DNA of 64,000 bases from Gonapodya prolifera JEL478 (Eukaryota > Monoblepharomycota > Monoblepharidomycetes > Monoblepharidales > Gonapodyaceae), in contig KQ965744.1 in the NCBI GenBank assembly GCA_001574975.1, positions 124,001 to 188,000 on the forward strand, written 5' to 3'. Position numbers and translations under genes: made by a program. Below are positions 46,087 through 58,900 of this stretch, one piece after another; positions within the stretch are counted from its first letter, which is position 1; every line of letters begins with the position of its first letter. Below the pieces are notes generated by a model. The model had not been told where the DNA came from and made no database searches. It saw only the letters and a list, made by a program, of their open reading frames with translations.

Positions 46087-46830
46087 ATGGTGCGGATCGA
46101 CAAGTGCTACTTCTGCTCATCGACAATATACCCAGGCCATGGTATCAACTTCGTCCGGAATGACTCGAAGGTGAGCTCTCAGCAGCTGTGGGCCTCGACT
46201 TTGAAACCATCTCACTCGTTTCTCCCCACGCGGGCTACTAATGATGCTACCTCTGCTTAAGATATTCCGTTTCTGCCGCTCGAAATGCCACAAAAACTTC
46301 AAAATGAAACGGAATCCTCGGAAAGTTCGATGGACCAAGGCCTTCAGGAAAGCCGCGGGCAAGGAGATGGTCATTGTGAGTTTTCATCGAACACGAAAGT
46401 GTATTGCAAGACTTCACGTTGCTCTCCATCGTTCCAGGACTCCACATTCGAGTTTGAGAAGCGGCGAAACGTGCCTGTACGGTACGATCGTGAAACTATG
46501 GCGACCACGATCAAAGCGATGAAACGGGTGCTGGAAATTCGGAAGAAGCGTGAACGAGCCTTCACACTGAAACGGTGAGAGCTCCATAAAAGTCAGAGAA
46601 TTGAATCAACATCGTTGAGCACTCTTCACCTGCCGCAGAGTATCCACTGCCCTGGAGAAGGCTCGCGCCGACTCCCTCAAACTTCTCCAAAAAGACAAAG
46701 AATACACTGGGCTCCAGGTCAACCTGGTTTCGAGCAAGTCGAAGGTCACGGCAGATGGAGCCAAGGAGAAGCTTCGGAAGGAGAAGGTGGCAGTCGCCCA
46801 GACAGCGACGGACATGGAGATAGTGTAATG
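46087..46830 (+). CDS. RLP24: 60S ribosome-biogenesis protein RLP24 (L24e-like)
   Basis: Nucleolar placeholder for ribosomal protein eL24 on pre-60S particles. It later recruits the AAA ATPase Drg1 (family knowledge). Exons are 46087-46170, 46262-46375, 46438-46574 and 46639-46830, all in frame. The start [20 protein letters not shown] carries the first two Cys of the zinc ribbon. [20 protein letters not shown] brings the other two, then [15 protein letters not shown] and [20 protein letters not shown]. The C-terminal basic helix [17 protein letters not shown] continues past the length of eL24 proper, which identifies RLP24. The tail ends TATDMEIV. Convergent with SPT7. Confidence 0.95.
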
Positions 46831-46977
46831 GGTATAGACTTTTTTAGACTCAGCATACGTGTACATACAAAATTGCGTTTGATCAAGTGTTTGTTGACTA
46901 GGATATAATGAGGGTTGCTGAATGTCAAACCTTTTTGGCTAAAGAACACGAAGAGCAAACTTGAACAATAGGAAAGA

Positions 46978-49900
46978 TCATTTACCAACAGAGTGACGTC
47001 TGTACCCACCTTTCTTGTTCCCCTGCTCGCCACCACCGTCCTGAACCGCACCGGGCGTCCCTTGAGAGCCAGCTGCCACAACCTTGTCTTTCCCCTCCTT
47101 CCTTGCCTTCTCACCCTGCGCCATGCTATCGTAGACTCTTCGTCGCATGATTAGCCTCGCTTGATTTCGCATCTTGCCCTGCCAGGTTTTCGACACTCGG
47201 GGCGTCGGTCGCGCCTCGTCGGCATCCTCCAGTCGATCTAGCGGATTTGCCGAGTTGAACCGTTTCTCGTAAAGAGGGCGTAAAATAGCAATGACCTGCG
47301 CAGGGTCGGCGATTGGAGGGAAAGGTGGTGGAACAGGATACTGGTGAGCAGCGGACATATCGGCGGCTGATAGCGACGACGAGTTGTCCAAAGGTTCTCG
47401 CTTGAGGAGCATGGCTCGCAATTTGGACTTTGTGGACTCGGCCTTCTTGCGCCAAAGTTCGGGTGGGATCTGGAACGAGCCAATGATAAAGACACGTTCT
47501 CAGATGATTGCAACCCCTTTGTCGTGACTCACTTGCACTGTTTCAATTCCCATCTCTTTTAAACCCAAAAGGTCGAACTCCGGGTCACCAAGATTGCCGA
47601 GAATGAAAGCATCGTCATCCTCCAGCCAATCTCCCTTTTCCACGTCCTCCCCCGCCAGTGTTTCAAGCTGAAGCAACTGTTCCAACTTGATTTCAAGCTT
47701 ACTCCGCAAATCAGCTACCTTCTGACCGTGCCGGAGGACATCCACCCGAATATAATGTGAGAGCTGGTTCAGAGAGGAAACACCATTATGCAGGAGGGCA
47801 TGCCGTAAGATATCCTAAGCGAACGAAGGCGGTTCGAAATGACCTCACGATAGCAATAGCCCCAGGCACACCGACCTCATCCGACATTTTCCCACCGTAC
47901 CCATCCATGTACACTCTGGCCAACTTTCCTAAGTTCATCAGGTATTGTCCCATAACTCCGGCAATTTCGCGAAGTGCATCGCCGCTGGAACTCTGAAAAC
48001 CATTGTGCACCAAGATTCGTCCCGCAGAGCGACGAAGTAGCTGCTCGGCAGTAGTTGCGGTGAGCAAAGGCTTCGCACGGAGATGTCGAGATTTCTTGTA
48101 GCCTGGGGGGTTGGGCCGTTCACTATCGGAGGGTGGATGCTGGGATTGCGAACCAGGTTGTTCGTTCTGGGCGCAAAATATGTCATCAAGGAGAAGCCCA
48201 CCGCGCCTTCCGTTGGCCAACTCACCACTTTGGCAACAATTTTGGAGTGAATTTCTTGCACCTTTCTAAACTCAAGCACATTCTGGTCCATTCGCCCAGC
48301 AAGTCCTTTCCCCTCCTTTCCCGAAGGGTAAGGCGTCGCTTTGGCATAGTCTGCGTATGTTGTGGGAGACCTTTCATCCAAGAAGAACGTTACATAGCTC
48401 CATCATGGGGAGCTGTGCATGCGGGATACGTACCTTTTCCGTTCACCATGATCCCCCTGAACCGCTCTTCTTCCGCTCCACATCTCCAAGTCCGGCACCC
48501 AACCCCCCCACCCGACATCACACTTCCCGCGAACTTCCATATCTGGCACCACCGCAGCCGGAAAATAGAGCTCCGGAAGAAACAGCCCGTCGCTGTCATC
48601 CAACGCACTGTCCAAATACAACGTGCCTCTGTCCCTCGGTTGTTCTCCTCGGGCCGACCGTTTTCCTTTCTCCTTGCCATTAACCAACGCGTGGCTCTTC
48701 GTCCCATCATCGTCGTTTTGAACATCCCAGCGACCAACGACAATGCTTCCTGCCCACCTCCGCCTCGCCCTCTCAGCTTCTTCAACAAACTTTCCCATCT
48801 CCTCTCGCGTTCTCACAATCGATTCTCGCTCTCCAAACGCCCCGCGACCTTGCTTATTCGGTGTCGGGAAGTACGCTTCGACTTGTGTGAGGCGCGCTCC
48901 GAACGTCGCAGATCGCCAGGCCAGCTCTTGTGTGTCCACGATAGGCGGGGATTCCGGAGGTTCCGCCGACGGTGCAGCAGGTATGTCATTTATCAAGTCC
49001 TCCAGTGTAGGCTCCACATCCGGATCCAGTTGTTGGTGCGGCTTGTTCTCCGAAGCAGATCCATCAACCGGTGGCGTTGAAGGCCTGGGCGATTCGCGCG
49101 ACGATTCCGATTCCCCAATGACTCCAAACTCGACCGTCTCAACCACCGAATCATCAACTATGTTGTTGCCATGGGTGGCATCATCCGACACATCCATGGC
49201 GTCCGATTCATCTCGTTGGTCTTGCGTCTCATTAACATTGCCAGCACCCGCCTTTCCATTAGCGTCATTCCCCAAAGCGGAGGGTCCGTTGCTGCTCAGA
49301 AGGCCTTTGTCTCCCGTTCCCTTTTCCGAATGACCCGTTGACCGATTCTCCTCTGTCGCGTGCTCGTTGTTCCCGTCCAACATATCCATTCTCTGACCAT
49401 TGTCAAACATCGGATTCAGTGGACTATCGCTCAAATCGCCCGAGAAGAGACCCAGCGCTTGCGCCAAATCCCTGTCATAGTCATCCGACCCTTCGAACCC
49501 CAAGCTGTTCGAGCCCAAGTGACTCGCAACACCATTCTGCACTTCGGGCGTTCGGCGGTCCATGGTGTGCGCCGGAGTACCCCCGGCGCTCAAATGTTCG
49601 CCTTCGCCTTCAAGGGGATCAGATGCGAGGGGGAACATGTCATCGGCTCGTGCACCCTTGCTGGCCGGCGCTCCTTTGGAAGGCGCCTTTTTGGACTTGC
49701 CCCCTTTGGCCGACCGCTGATGACTATGTGCATTCTTCTTGGAAGATTTGGATTTGGAAGCTCCAACGCGTGAGCCCGGAATCGTCTTGGTCGAGCGACC
49801 TGACGCTCGGTTTGAAGAGTCCACAGCGTTCTCTGAGCAAAATAAAGTCCGAAAGAGAGCCCCCGGAAGTTTGACATGTTGCTCAAAAGAAGCAACAAGA

Positions 49901-51413
49901 ACTGTTTCTCATCTCACCTTCGTCGCTCTCCTCGTCCGCGTCCGCTGCTTCCGCCGCCTGCGGTTCCTCATACCCCTGCATCCTCGCGACGATACGCACC
50001 GTGATTTTGATATCCGGCACGGCCTTAAGAAGCTCCTCTGCGCGATCCCGCATGGCGTCCGCGTGGGCCCGGAAAATGGATCCTTTGGGATTGTAAGCGT
50101 GTGCGTTGGCCCAGATCAGGTTCAGGTCCTGCGCAAAGTGCGATTTGGAAATGTATTGAAGGTTTTTGAGGTTCTTGGACATGGTGCCCAAATCCATCGG
50201 TCGCTTTACAACTGTGGGGGCGGAAGACACTCTTCAAATCCGACCCCTCTCTAACAGCAAATCGAATCGCAAGAAAGGACATACCGTCGTAGTAATCCGG
50301 AACGTCCTTCTTCTGCACCTTTGTCAAAAAGGGGTACGAATGCTCCTTGTACGCCTTGAGCTCGTTCAACACCTTCTCCAGGGCTTCGTACAGCTCTTCC
50401 TGGCCCACGCGTGACTCGGAGCCCCATTTGGACCGTGTCGAGGACGGGCGGACTTCGGCAAGGAGGGCTCTCATTTCGCGCGCCAGCGCGGGAGGCAGCT
50501 TGGCGTCGATCTCGGCGACGAGGTACTGGATGTGTTGTGGCATAAATCGCATGTTCACGCGCACTCGTCAACAGAACGCCGGCCACAATAATGTGAAGCT
50601 CACCTTTCGCCCGGCAAGCCCCGCGTCCGTTTGCGTAGTTGTGTTCCCGTGTCGCTGTCCCCCCACGCCATTGGCGGTCTGGTTGCCCTGTCCGTCAGTC
50701 CCGGGTCCCGAACCCGAGGTCGACGCCGCGCCGGACGCGCTGGCTCGAACGCGATCCTGCTCGATCCGGTCTGTATATCGTTGATAAATGGTGCGGAACA
50801 TTTGAGGTTCCTGCTCGAGCGTGTAAAACCGGGTGTCGAGCGGTGGAATCGGGACTGATGATTTTATCATGAGGACATGACATTCAAAAGAAGCAGTATT
50901 AAAAAAGATTCCTTGCTCGAGGCAAGACGAGAACCGATGGATCCTGGACTCACTTGGATTCTGGGGGGCAAGTTCATTGGCATTCGATTTCTGAGAGTGG
51001 GTATCGAGTTCGCCATTCTCCGGAATCCCCGCCACCTCCAACCGTTTCTTGCCAAAATCACGCATCTCTTGCGACGGCGGAGGATGGACTGAATCAGTCT
51101 GGGCGAAAACGTACGGTACCAGTTGTTCATAGAGCAAGGTCCGGACTCGCAAGGATGCCCGCAACACGTCGTCCCGGGACGGCGGCGTGCCCGCAGTTTC
51201 CGCAGAAGGTGTGCCATTCGTGTCTGCGTGTTCTTGGGCCGGAAGATGTGGAAATGTTGCGAGGATTGCATCACAGTCTGGGGTGATGAAACTCTGGAAG
51301 AGCTCGGGCGATTCCAGGCCCCGCTTGAAAACTGAGTACTCCGTAGCCGATAGAAAGCGTCGTACGACTCCCGCCTGGTCGAGGGACTCGCACGCTCTTT
51401 GCTTCTGGTCCAT
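46978..51413 (-). CDS. SPT7: SAGA complex subunit SPT7 (bromodomain plus histone fold)
   Basis: Structural core of the SAGA co-activator. The ATG at 51413 gives [20 protein letters not shown]. Further exons contain [20 protein letters not shown], then [20 protein letters not shown]. The bromodomain follows: [57 protein letters not shown] and [20 protein letters not shown], with the acetyl-lysine Asn in HAYN. A long acidic, Ser-rich linker (48.4-49.9 kb) follows. The bromodomain-associated histone fold is [58 protein letters not shown]. The C-terminus has RKLWR-type helices and ends RRHSVGK. About ten introns are present. Its start codon lies 312 bp from that of GRC3 on the other strand. Confidence 0.93.
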
Positions 51414-51724
51414 TGTGACAAGACCTTCCAGGCAATCAACCCTATCATATGCATGACCCAACTGACCTCAACTTTCCAAACCGAGATATACGTAAAATAA
51501 ATAGCACCAAAATGGAACAAAAATCGATCAGTTCTCCGACTAATGTATGCAAGCCTTTTGTGGGTTGAAGGCTCTTTGCAAAAATTACCGATTTATTTTG
51601 ACCATGAAATGTTTTTACAGTCCCTGCTTTTCTCGAAGAAGCACCTTGTTGAAAGAGGAGATTGTGGAACTGAGGACGATGACGGACCAAAGCAACCACC
51701 CTCCGGGAAGAGAAGACGACTCTG

Positions 51725-54208
51725 ATGGGCCGACGCGACACCCGACAAAACGCTTCGGCTGACGGATCCCAGAATCGAATGCAGCCCCAATCTTCCCACC
51801 CTCGGAAGGCTGCTGCACCCTCAGAATCTTCCACCGAACAATCCTCGAGTCTCTACGCGGCCAACCCATTCGCGGCTCTGCGCAAGACAAAACCTAAAAA
51901 AGAGATGGAAATACCGCCACCGGACTTGAGGGAACCCGTGCAGAGCGCTGGAGTTGTAGTACCAGATGCCGTTCCCGCACCAGAACGATTGCCTTCACGG
52001 AAGAGGAAGCGTGAACTCTCATCTCTGCCGCCGGCGAGCGCAAAGGTGCACCATGTAGCCACGCAGTCTTCTCCTGCTGCTGTAGCCCGACCTGTAGATG
52101 CAGTGCCCGTTCGAACCACTACCTTTGTCCCCACAGAGCACAATGTCCGCACCGCTGGTGAGCTCTCCGGGAAGCTCTGCGTAGTTGCAATGATGGAAGG
52201 AGAGGTGAGCTCTCTTTCGTCGAATCGACGCTCGCGATTCTTTTGTACCCACCTCCATCACTCCAAGGCTCTCGCTTTTCGTGGATGTGTCGGGATCGCA
52301 CCACTGCGGGGTTCCGTCCGCGTAAACGGCTTCACCTACACAGCACCATCAACGCGTGCCCAGAAGATTCTCAGCGATGACCAAGACGCCGCTGGCCGGG
52401 TCGCGGCGCAATTGGAGTTCTTTCCTTGCTTGGCACCGCGGATGGGACCTGCGCTCTCGCTGGAGAGTGTGAAAGACGCGAGCAGTCATCACTCGGAGTC
52501 GAATCATTCCATGGAGGACTCTACAAGTCCGACGCCGACGGAGCTTACACCAACAATTCGGTCACTTGTCGCAGCTTGCAAACCCCTCTTGTCTTTACCC
52601 GTGCTCGAAACTGCGTCAATCGTAGCGCTCTGTTCCGCCTCTTTTGTTGGTGCTGATGGGGTGGGAAGGTATTTTGGTGGATGGAAGGATTTCTGGGGCG
52701 AGCGGGACGCCAAGGATTGTTCTCTTGGCGGAACGGTGCTGCCTGGTTTCTGTCCCGTAAGCCATCAGCAGTCTGTACGCGTTAAAATCGTGGACAACAA
52801 CCACTTTCACTTCCCCTCCTAGATCCTCGACCCAACCGACACTACCCCCATCCTTCAAACACCGCGCCAGTTCTTTTCTCTCGTACCTCCAGGCCCACTC
52901 TCACGCGTGCCGATTGTTGCAGTGATGGGAACAAAACAGTCTGGAAAATCGACCTTGGCCCGCTTCATCGCCAACCAACTTCTCACCCACTACGGCGAAA
53001 CCGACTGGCTCGAATGCGACCCGGGACAACCAGAAGTATGCCCCGTCGGATGTGTGGGTCTCGTTCGATTGCGGTATCCCCTGAATGGTAAGAGCAAGAA
53101 CAAGAAACACCGTCATGGTATGCCGTTCCAACCCAACTCTCTTTTCTCTTTTCATCGCAGGACCGGCATTTGCGAATATGCACCTCCAGCCAGGCCCCGG
53201 CTCGCGCTGGCTCTTTCTCGGCTCCACGACTCCCAAAACCGATCCGGACTACTACACAGCCTGCCTCACCGAGCTTCTCCGCACCCGGGACTCGTCGCGG
53301 CCACTCGTCGTGAACCTCCACGGATGGACGCGCGGGATGGGACTGGACATGACGGTGCACCTCATGTCCACCTTGAGGCCCACAGTGGCGGTCGAGTTGG
53401 TCATGGAAGGGGGCGCGGCGGACGTTCTCCCCCACGTCGCGAGCGTTTCGCAAGAAACGACCTGCCACACGATGCACTCGCCGCCGCGTCCGGTGGGGTA
53501 CAAGAAGCCCGACCCGGCCGAGATGCGCCAACTCAACATGCTCGGGCACCTCCACCAACGCGCTCAAGAATCGCTGGCGCCGTTTCGCCTTTCGGACGGG
53601 CGGGGGCGCGGGCGCGCGCGTTGGGACTTTTCCGTCGAGAACGGGCCCGCGCATCGCTTGCCCCTGTACGCTCCCATGTCTGCGCTGTCGATTCGCGTTC
53701 TTCACACGGACGTGCCCCCCGCTCATTGTATCCAAGCCGTGCACGGTACGATTGTGGCGCTGTGCAAAGAAGAAGATGATGTGTCGACCCGGCGTGCAGG
53801 TGATGCGGGGCCCTTCATACACCCCACGTCGACACCTTGCGCTCCCTCGCTTTCGGAGTGCGTTGGGTTAGGGATTGTGCGGTCCATTGACAATGAGTCT
53901 GGACATATCCTCCTTGCTACGGCATTATCGGCCGTGCAATTAGCGAGGGCTCGAGTTAATACCATCGTGAGAGGTGGGCAGGGGATGGAGGTCGGAGCGA
54001 GTGTGTATGAAGCGGGTTGGCAGGTGGGTTTTGGTACACCAGCATCCTTCTGCACTATTAATCACACCAACATGGTATTCTTCAGAACGTGCGAGATCTT
54101 CCATATCTCACGAGTAACTTTGTGGAGGGAATAGGAGCAATGGCTAAGAGGGTCCGCCACGATTTGAAACGTCGGAGATCCCAGGGTATTGGACTCAATG
54201 AGGCTTAA
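51725..54208 (+). CDS. GRC3: Polynucleotide 5'-hydroxyl kinase GRC3/NOL9
   Basis: Nucleolar RNA kinase needed for ITS2 processing with Las1. ATG 51725 opens MGRRDTRQNASADGSQ, followed by a disordered region with nuclear-type basic runs (PSRKRKREL). Then come a beta-rich N-domain (GKLCVVAMMEGE/ALAFRGC) and the kinase core. The P-loop GTKQSGKST is at 52928-52954. WLECDPGQPEVCPVGCVGLV (the lid/Walker B region typical of Clp1/Grc3) follows, then after an intron GPAFANMHLQPGPGSRWLFL, YTACLTELL, PLVVNLHGWTRGMGLDM and the C-domain SECVGLGIVRSIDNESGHIL. The final intron gives WQ/NVRDLPYLTSNFVEG and a basic tail KRVRHDLKRRRSQG. Confidence 0.92.
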
Positions 54209-54318
54209 AACAGCATAGTATAACGTCTTGCAGACATCATTCACTTCATATTACCCCTTTCTGATTACAATGGAGGTTATTGCCCATCCTGCAAAGTGAA
54301 AAATACGCACTTAGACTC

Positions 54319-55722
54319 TTAAACACCAACGCATTGGTTGACATGCGTACGAACCTTCTTACTAGAACCATCGATTTTGAAGCGAATTTCTTGTTGGAGT
54401 TGTTTCTGCCTCTCGACCTCTTGCAAGTTCTGGACGGATCTGAGCTCATTCACAATGTCGCGAGTTTTGCCAAAGTACACGTCCTGAAGAGATCCGCGCA
54501 GACGCAGCTCCATGTCCTCGACCAGACGTCCAATGTTTGTTATATGTGTATTCTCGGAATCAAGTGGGCAATCTTGTTCCGCCTAGCCAGCACTCGTTGG
54601 TGTTGCATTTCAAACTCTTAATTCCCTCACTCACCTGTCGGGTCAAGCTACCCGAGAGGTTGAAACCGCCAAGATTGGCTTTGTTTGTTGACATGTACAA
54701 GAGCACCGTCGATGTGAGCTTGTAGTGGGCAGATCGCGCTCCACCCTTTTCCACTACTTCGATGACGTGGATGGAGTCCCAAGCCCCCTTCACCTTAGTG
54801 GCGTCGTCCGAAACTACGATCCAAACATATTTAAACGAAATGGGAATCAAGTTTCCTGCAAGACACACCTTTCTTGATCAGAACGACCGACGCAAAGCCC
54901 TCCTCCAGATCCCACATGTACACCGACGAGACACCTCCTTCATAGTATCTGTTGGGTGGAAACAAGGAGTTTACGTGACGTCCCCAAAGAGCCATTACGC
55001 GCACCACACCCACAATTCACGGTACGTATCAAACGCCTCGTTGGCAGCAACCTCAATCTTTCGAAGTTTGGGAGAGGGAATCGCGCCGTCGGGAAGTGGA
55101 GGATCGAATTCATTTGACCAAGGGGATCTGAGACACTTGGAGTTGACTCTTCACGTCCACGCGACTTGCAAACATTTTCCCGTCACCTGTAGGAGTCCCC
55201 GTCTCGATTGTAGTCACATAGCAGATACTCTTTCCCGGTCTTTTTGCACTTTTGCACTTTCAAAGGTTGGTCGACCGCCGAGAGGAGCTCCTCGGTGAGG
55301 TGTGGAGCCAATTCAATGAGATTCGCAAGGTTCTCCTCCACGCGATTTGGCGGAAGGCGCCGCATGAGATCGAGAGCAGAATCGAGGTCGCTCTGGTCAC
55401 CTAAGTCCAGCAATGGCGACAATTAGCTGATGGCAATTACATGCAGTACCATCACCCCGTTTGGTCTCCCGCTGGTCTGTGATTTCTGAAAAACGGTGCA
55501 ACTGCGACAGTTTCTCGTGGGATCGCGTCGTGCCCCAATCCAGTGCCTTCTACCATCCAAATCGAAGATGCTCCAGAGAGACAATTCATTTGATTGATTA
55601 AATCGTCTTCCGCTTTGAATGAAGTATGAAATCGCTTTGATTGTGAATATCCTTGACCAGACCACAATCTGGGGATTGGAACGACATGTTGGAGCAGGAT
55701 AATCAGCTGACAACTCACCCAT
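54319..55722 (-). CDS. CAP2: F-actin capping protein beta subunit
   Basis: Forms the alpha/beta heterodimer that caps actin barbed ends. Exons give [20 protein letters not shown], then [142 protein letters not shown] and [27 protein letters not shown]. The order is identical to known CAPZB. The start is best explained by a first coding exon of only four bases (ATGG, 55722-55719) followed by GTGAGT. Joined to GTGACCAG at about 55402 it reads [13 protein letters not shown], the usual N-terminus. About seven further short introns. Confidence 0.93.
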
Positions 55723-55942
55723 GGTCAGTCAGTGTGTCTATCGGCTTTAAAACGTTCAAGGAAGAATGAATCTATCAGGGCGGGGCGTCGGTTGTGATGG
55801 TTACGAGGACAATTCCAACTGCAGGAACAACCACCCAAATGTACGACTGTACAGACAATTATTCTACTTTATGTCTCATTTACATGCAATTGTGGTTTTC
55901 TTTCAAAATTAATGCCATCTACACGTGCAAAAGTATCTCGTG

Positions 55943-58900
55943 TCATTCAAAAAGGTTCTCCAAAGCCAACTCGGCGTCTTTATCATCTTGCCCAGCCTCC
56001 CCATCTTCAAGTTTTCCAATGCCATTCAATTGTTTTCTTTGAGATTGTGGAGTACGTAGAAATGCAGTTCTGGTGGTATGTAGTGTTGGGAGGTCTTCAC
56101 GTTTGAACCATTGAGAGATAGAAACCTGTGTCAAATTAGAATTATTAGCAAGGAGATGCTGCGTGGATGTAACGTGTGAGCACATACCCCGGTGACCTTT
56201 GAGAGTAAGCTCTTCATAGCTTGTACCTGATCTTTCACGGCTGTCTTTTTCACGAACTCCTTGTCAAAGTCCTGCATCACGTTTTAGTGACGTCTCCCGC
56301 CTTGTTCGCAATCACAGTCGCCACTCACATATATTCGCCCTTCGTCCATCTGAGGAAGCGTCGCAAGAACCTCTCGCGGAATGTTGGACACCGGCCGCAA
56401 AGATGAGTATACTTCTGTAAGTGCGTTCAATATAACTGGCTGCATCTCGATGTGATACGGGTCGTGCAGGGCCTAAAGCGAGGTTCCAATACTTATCGTT
56501 GAAATCAACCCATTCGCAACATACTTTTAACATGGCGCTAAAGAGATCTTTTCCCAAGAATTCGTGGAACTCTATATGGTGCGCTAAAAAGGCGTTCAGT
56601 CGAGTAGCAATCCGGATTCCCGTTTTCGCCGCATTGGAATCAGGCTGCATTATGATCACAAGAACGGACGCAAGGATGGGGCGCCTGACAATCTAACCCG
56701 AGTACACTTCTCGTGAATCCGACTGAAGCAGACGCAGGAAGCTAGCTTACTGGGTGAGCGAGAATGAATTCTGTCAAAGACTTGTGCAAGAATTCGGGTG
56801 CAACAACATTGGCTGTCGCCCGAGGGCCTTTCTTTGGTTGCTCGGTGGTATCCTTGACAGCTTGACAGGAAAAGCTTGCCTCAACCTTTTTGTACATGAT
56901 CAGGGGGATCGCTTCCGGTCCTCACCGTTCGGATCCGGTTTCTTCACCTCGAAGATGTGAACAATGAGATCCGCAAAGGCTCCAGTCAACATTCGAAGCA
57001 TCCTCTCGTTCACTATCTCGTCTGTGATTTCGTCTTCGTCACCCTGGTTCCCGTCTCCGTCCAAGCCCTCGCTAGGAGGTGACCGATCGTCATGATTATA
57101 GCAATTGCAGGAATAAGCAATCGCACTTACTCTTCATCCATTGTCTCCGTTGTGTTTTCTTGTATTCCCTTCTCGGCCATAACTTTCCAATCATTATCCA
57201 GTTTCCTTCCCACAAAGTCGAACAACGGCGGAAGCATCTGCTCCAGAAGTGGCGTGAAGACTCCTTGGGGGCACCCGATAATGAGTGGGCGAAGAACATT
57301 GTTGATCAAGATTCTCCAGTGACGGTCTTCCATGCAAAAAGGAGCGGGAAACAGCGCGGGAATGACGACGTCTAGGAAACGCGAATCGTTGTAAATCTCG
57401 TCTCCGCAGAAGGGTAAAATACCAAGTATATGGTACCTGCAAATACAACACGATTTCTATTTACTTGGGGAGGACTCGTGACTGATTGCAAGACTTACAA
57501 AGCTTCACGAATATTTGTCAGCAGTGATCGAAAAGCCGCAAGGTGTTGAGTCAGGGTTTGGGATGCGCTGTCCAATGGAGCGGGCTTCGACGGAAGACCT
57601 GGAGCGTGTTCGGCGTGAGCAGGTCATGACTTGAGACTGCGATCCGAACACTCACTCATTGCAAGACGCCGCTCATTATTTCCCATGGTCAGCACAACCT
57701 TCAGACCCGGTGCATACTGCTCCCAGTTAACCGGTTCCCAAATTAAGTGAATGATACTGAAAGATGACGCAGGATGGGTAATTCCGCCAGCATTCACATT
57801 CGCGAAATCAACGCACCGGGCGAGTCCCAACACGGACGGTACAATTTTCCACAAATGCGACAGCCACAAATTCACGACTGAAGGATCGTCCGATTTCTGT
57901 AACAGTGGGGTTATAGCTCACGTGAACAAGTTCAGAAGACGATACAAGCCAACTCACGGTTTTCTTGTGCACTTCCAACGTCCTCTTAAGAAACATCCAC
58001 AACGCTTGCACTAAATAATACAGCTTTCAAGACTTCAGTTCCTGTTCGCCACCTTGCCCTACCCCACACACCGGAGAAACTCACCTTTCGCCTTGTGTGC
58101 TCGCACTGCTTCAACGTCGTCAGAGTCGCTATGTCAACCACAGCTGTCAAAGGCTCTTCTGCGCGGGCCCCGACCAGCATGATGACGTCCGACACCTGCC
58201 CGCATCCCAGAAACTGCAAAAATGTTGCGGGGGAGGTGAGGAACTGGGCGAAACCAGGAGCGGCCCAGTCTGCAATGTAGGGCTCCACGATACGGTCAAA
58301 CAAGGTCTGCTTTTGGTCAGCGGGGTACGAAGAAAAGTATCTGGGTGATAGAAAGAACATTCAAATCGACACAACCACCTAAATCCCGTGCGCATGATTT
58401 CCACTCACACAATACACATGGCAAAATCCACCATCTGCGCCTTCTCCAAATCCGTGAGTACCTCCCCTCCGACCACCCTTCCAATCTCCTCGGCGACCTT
58501 GTCATAGAACCCCATGAACGTATCCGGCATCATGGTGCCCACTTTGACCAAGGCGCTAATGGAAGTCATTCGCACGTCACGCGCCTCGGATCCCCGCGTC
58601 GTATTGGTGACGGGAGCTTCACCGGCGTATACGTAGATGGAGTAGGTAAAGAGTTTCTCCACGACTGGGAAGAGTAGATCTGGCGGAATGCCCGCGGCTT
58701 CGGCGATGGTGGTTGTGAGGTGAATCACAAAGCGGACAACTTTCGGGAGCTGGGGTTGGAGGAGGATACAATTTGTCCGCTTCCAGCACTCCTCCCGGCA
58801 CATGGTTAACCGCACACTCACCGTCGGTTGGTACGCAATCAGCATGCTGAGCGTCTTGGCAAGTTCCTCCTTATACTGACTCATGATTGTTTCCTATTCA

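Noticed and set aside
48133-49080. Plus-strand frame of 315 codons
   Set aside because: It is the shadow of the SPT7 acidic/serine linker on the other strand and has no domain of its own.
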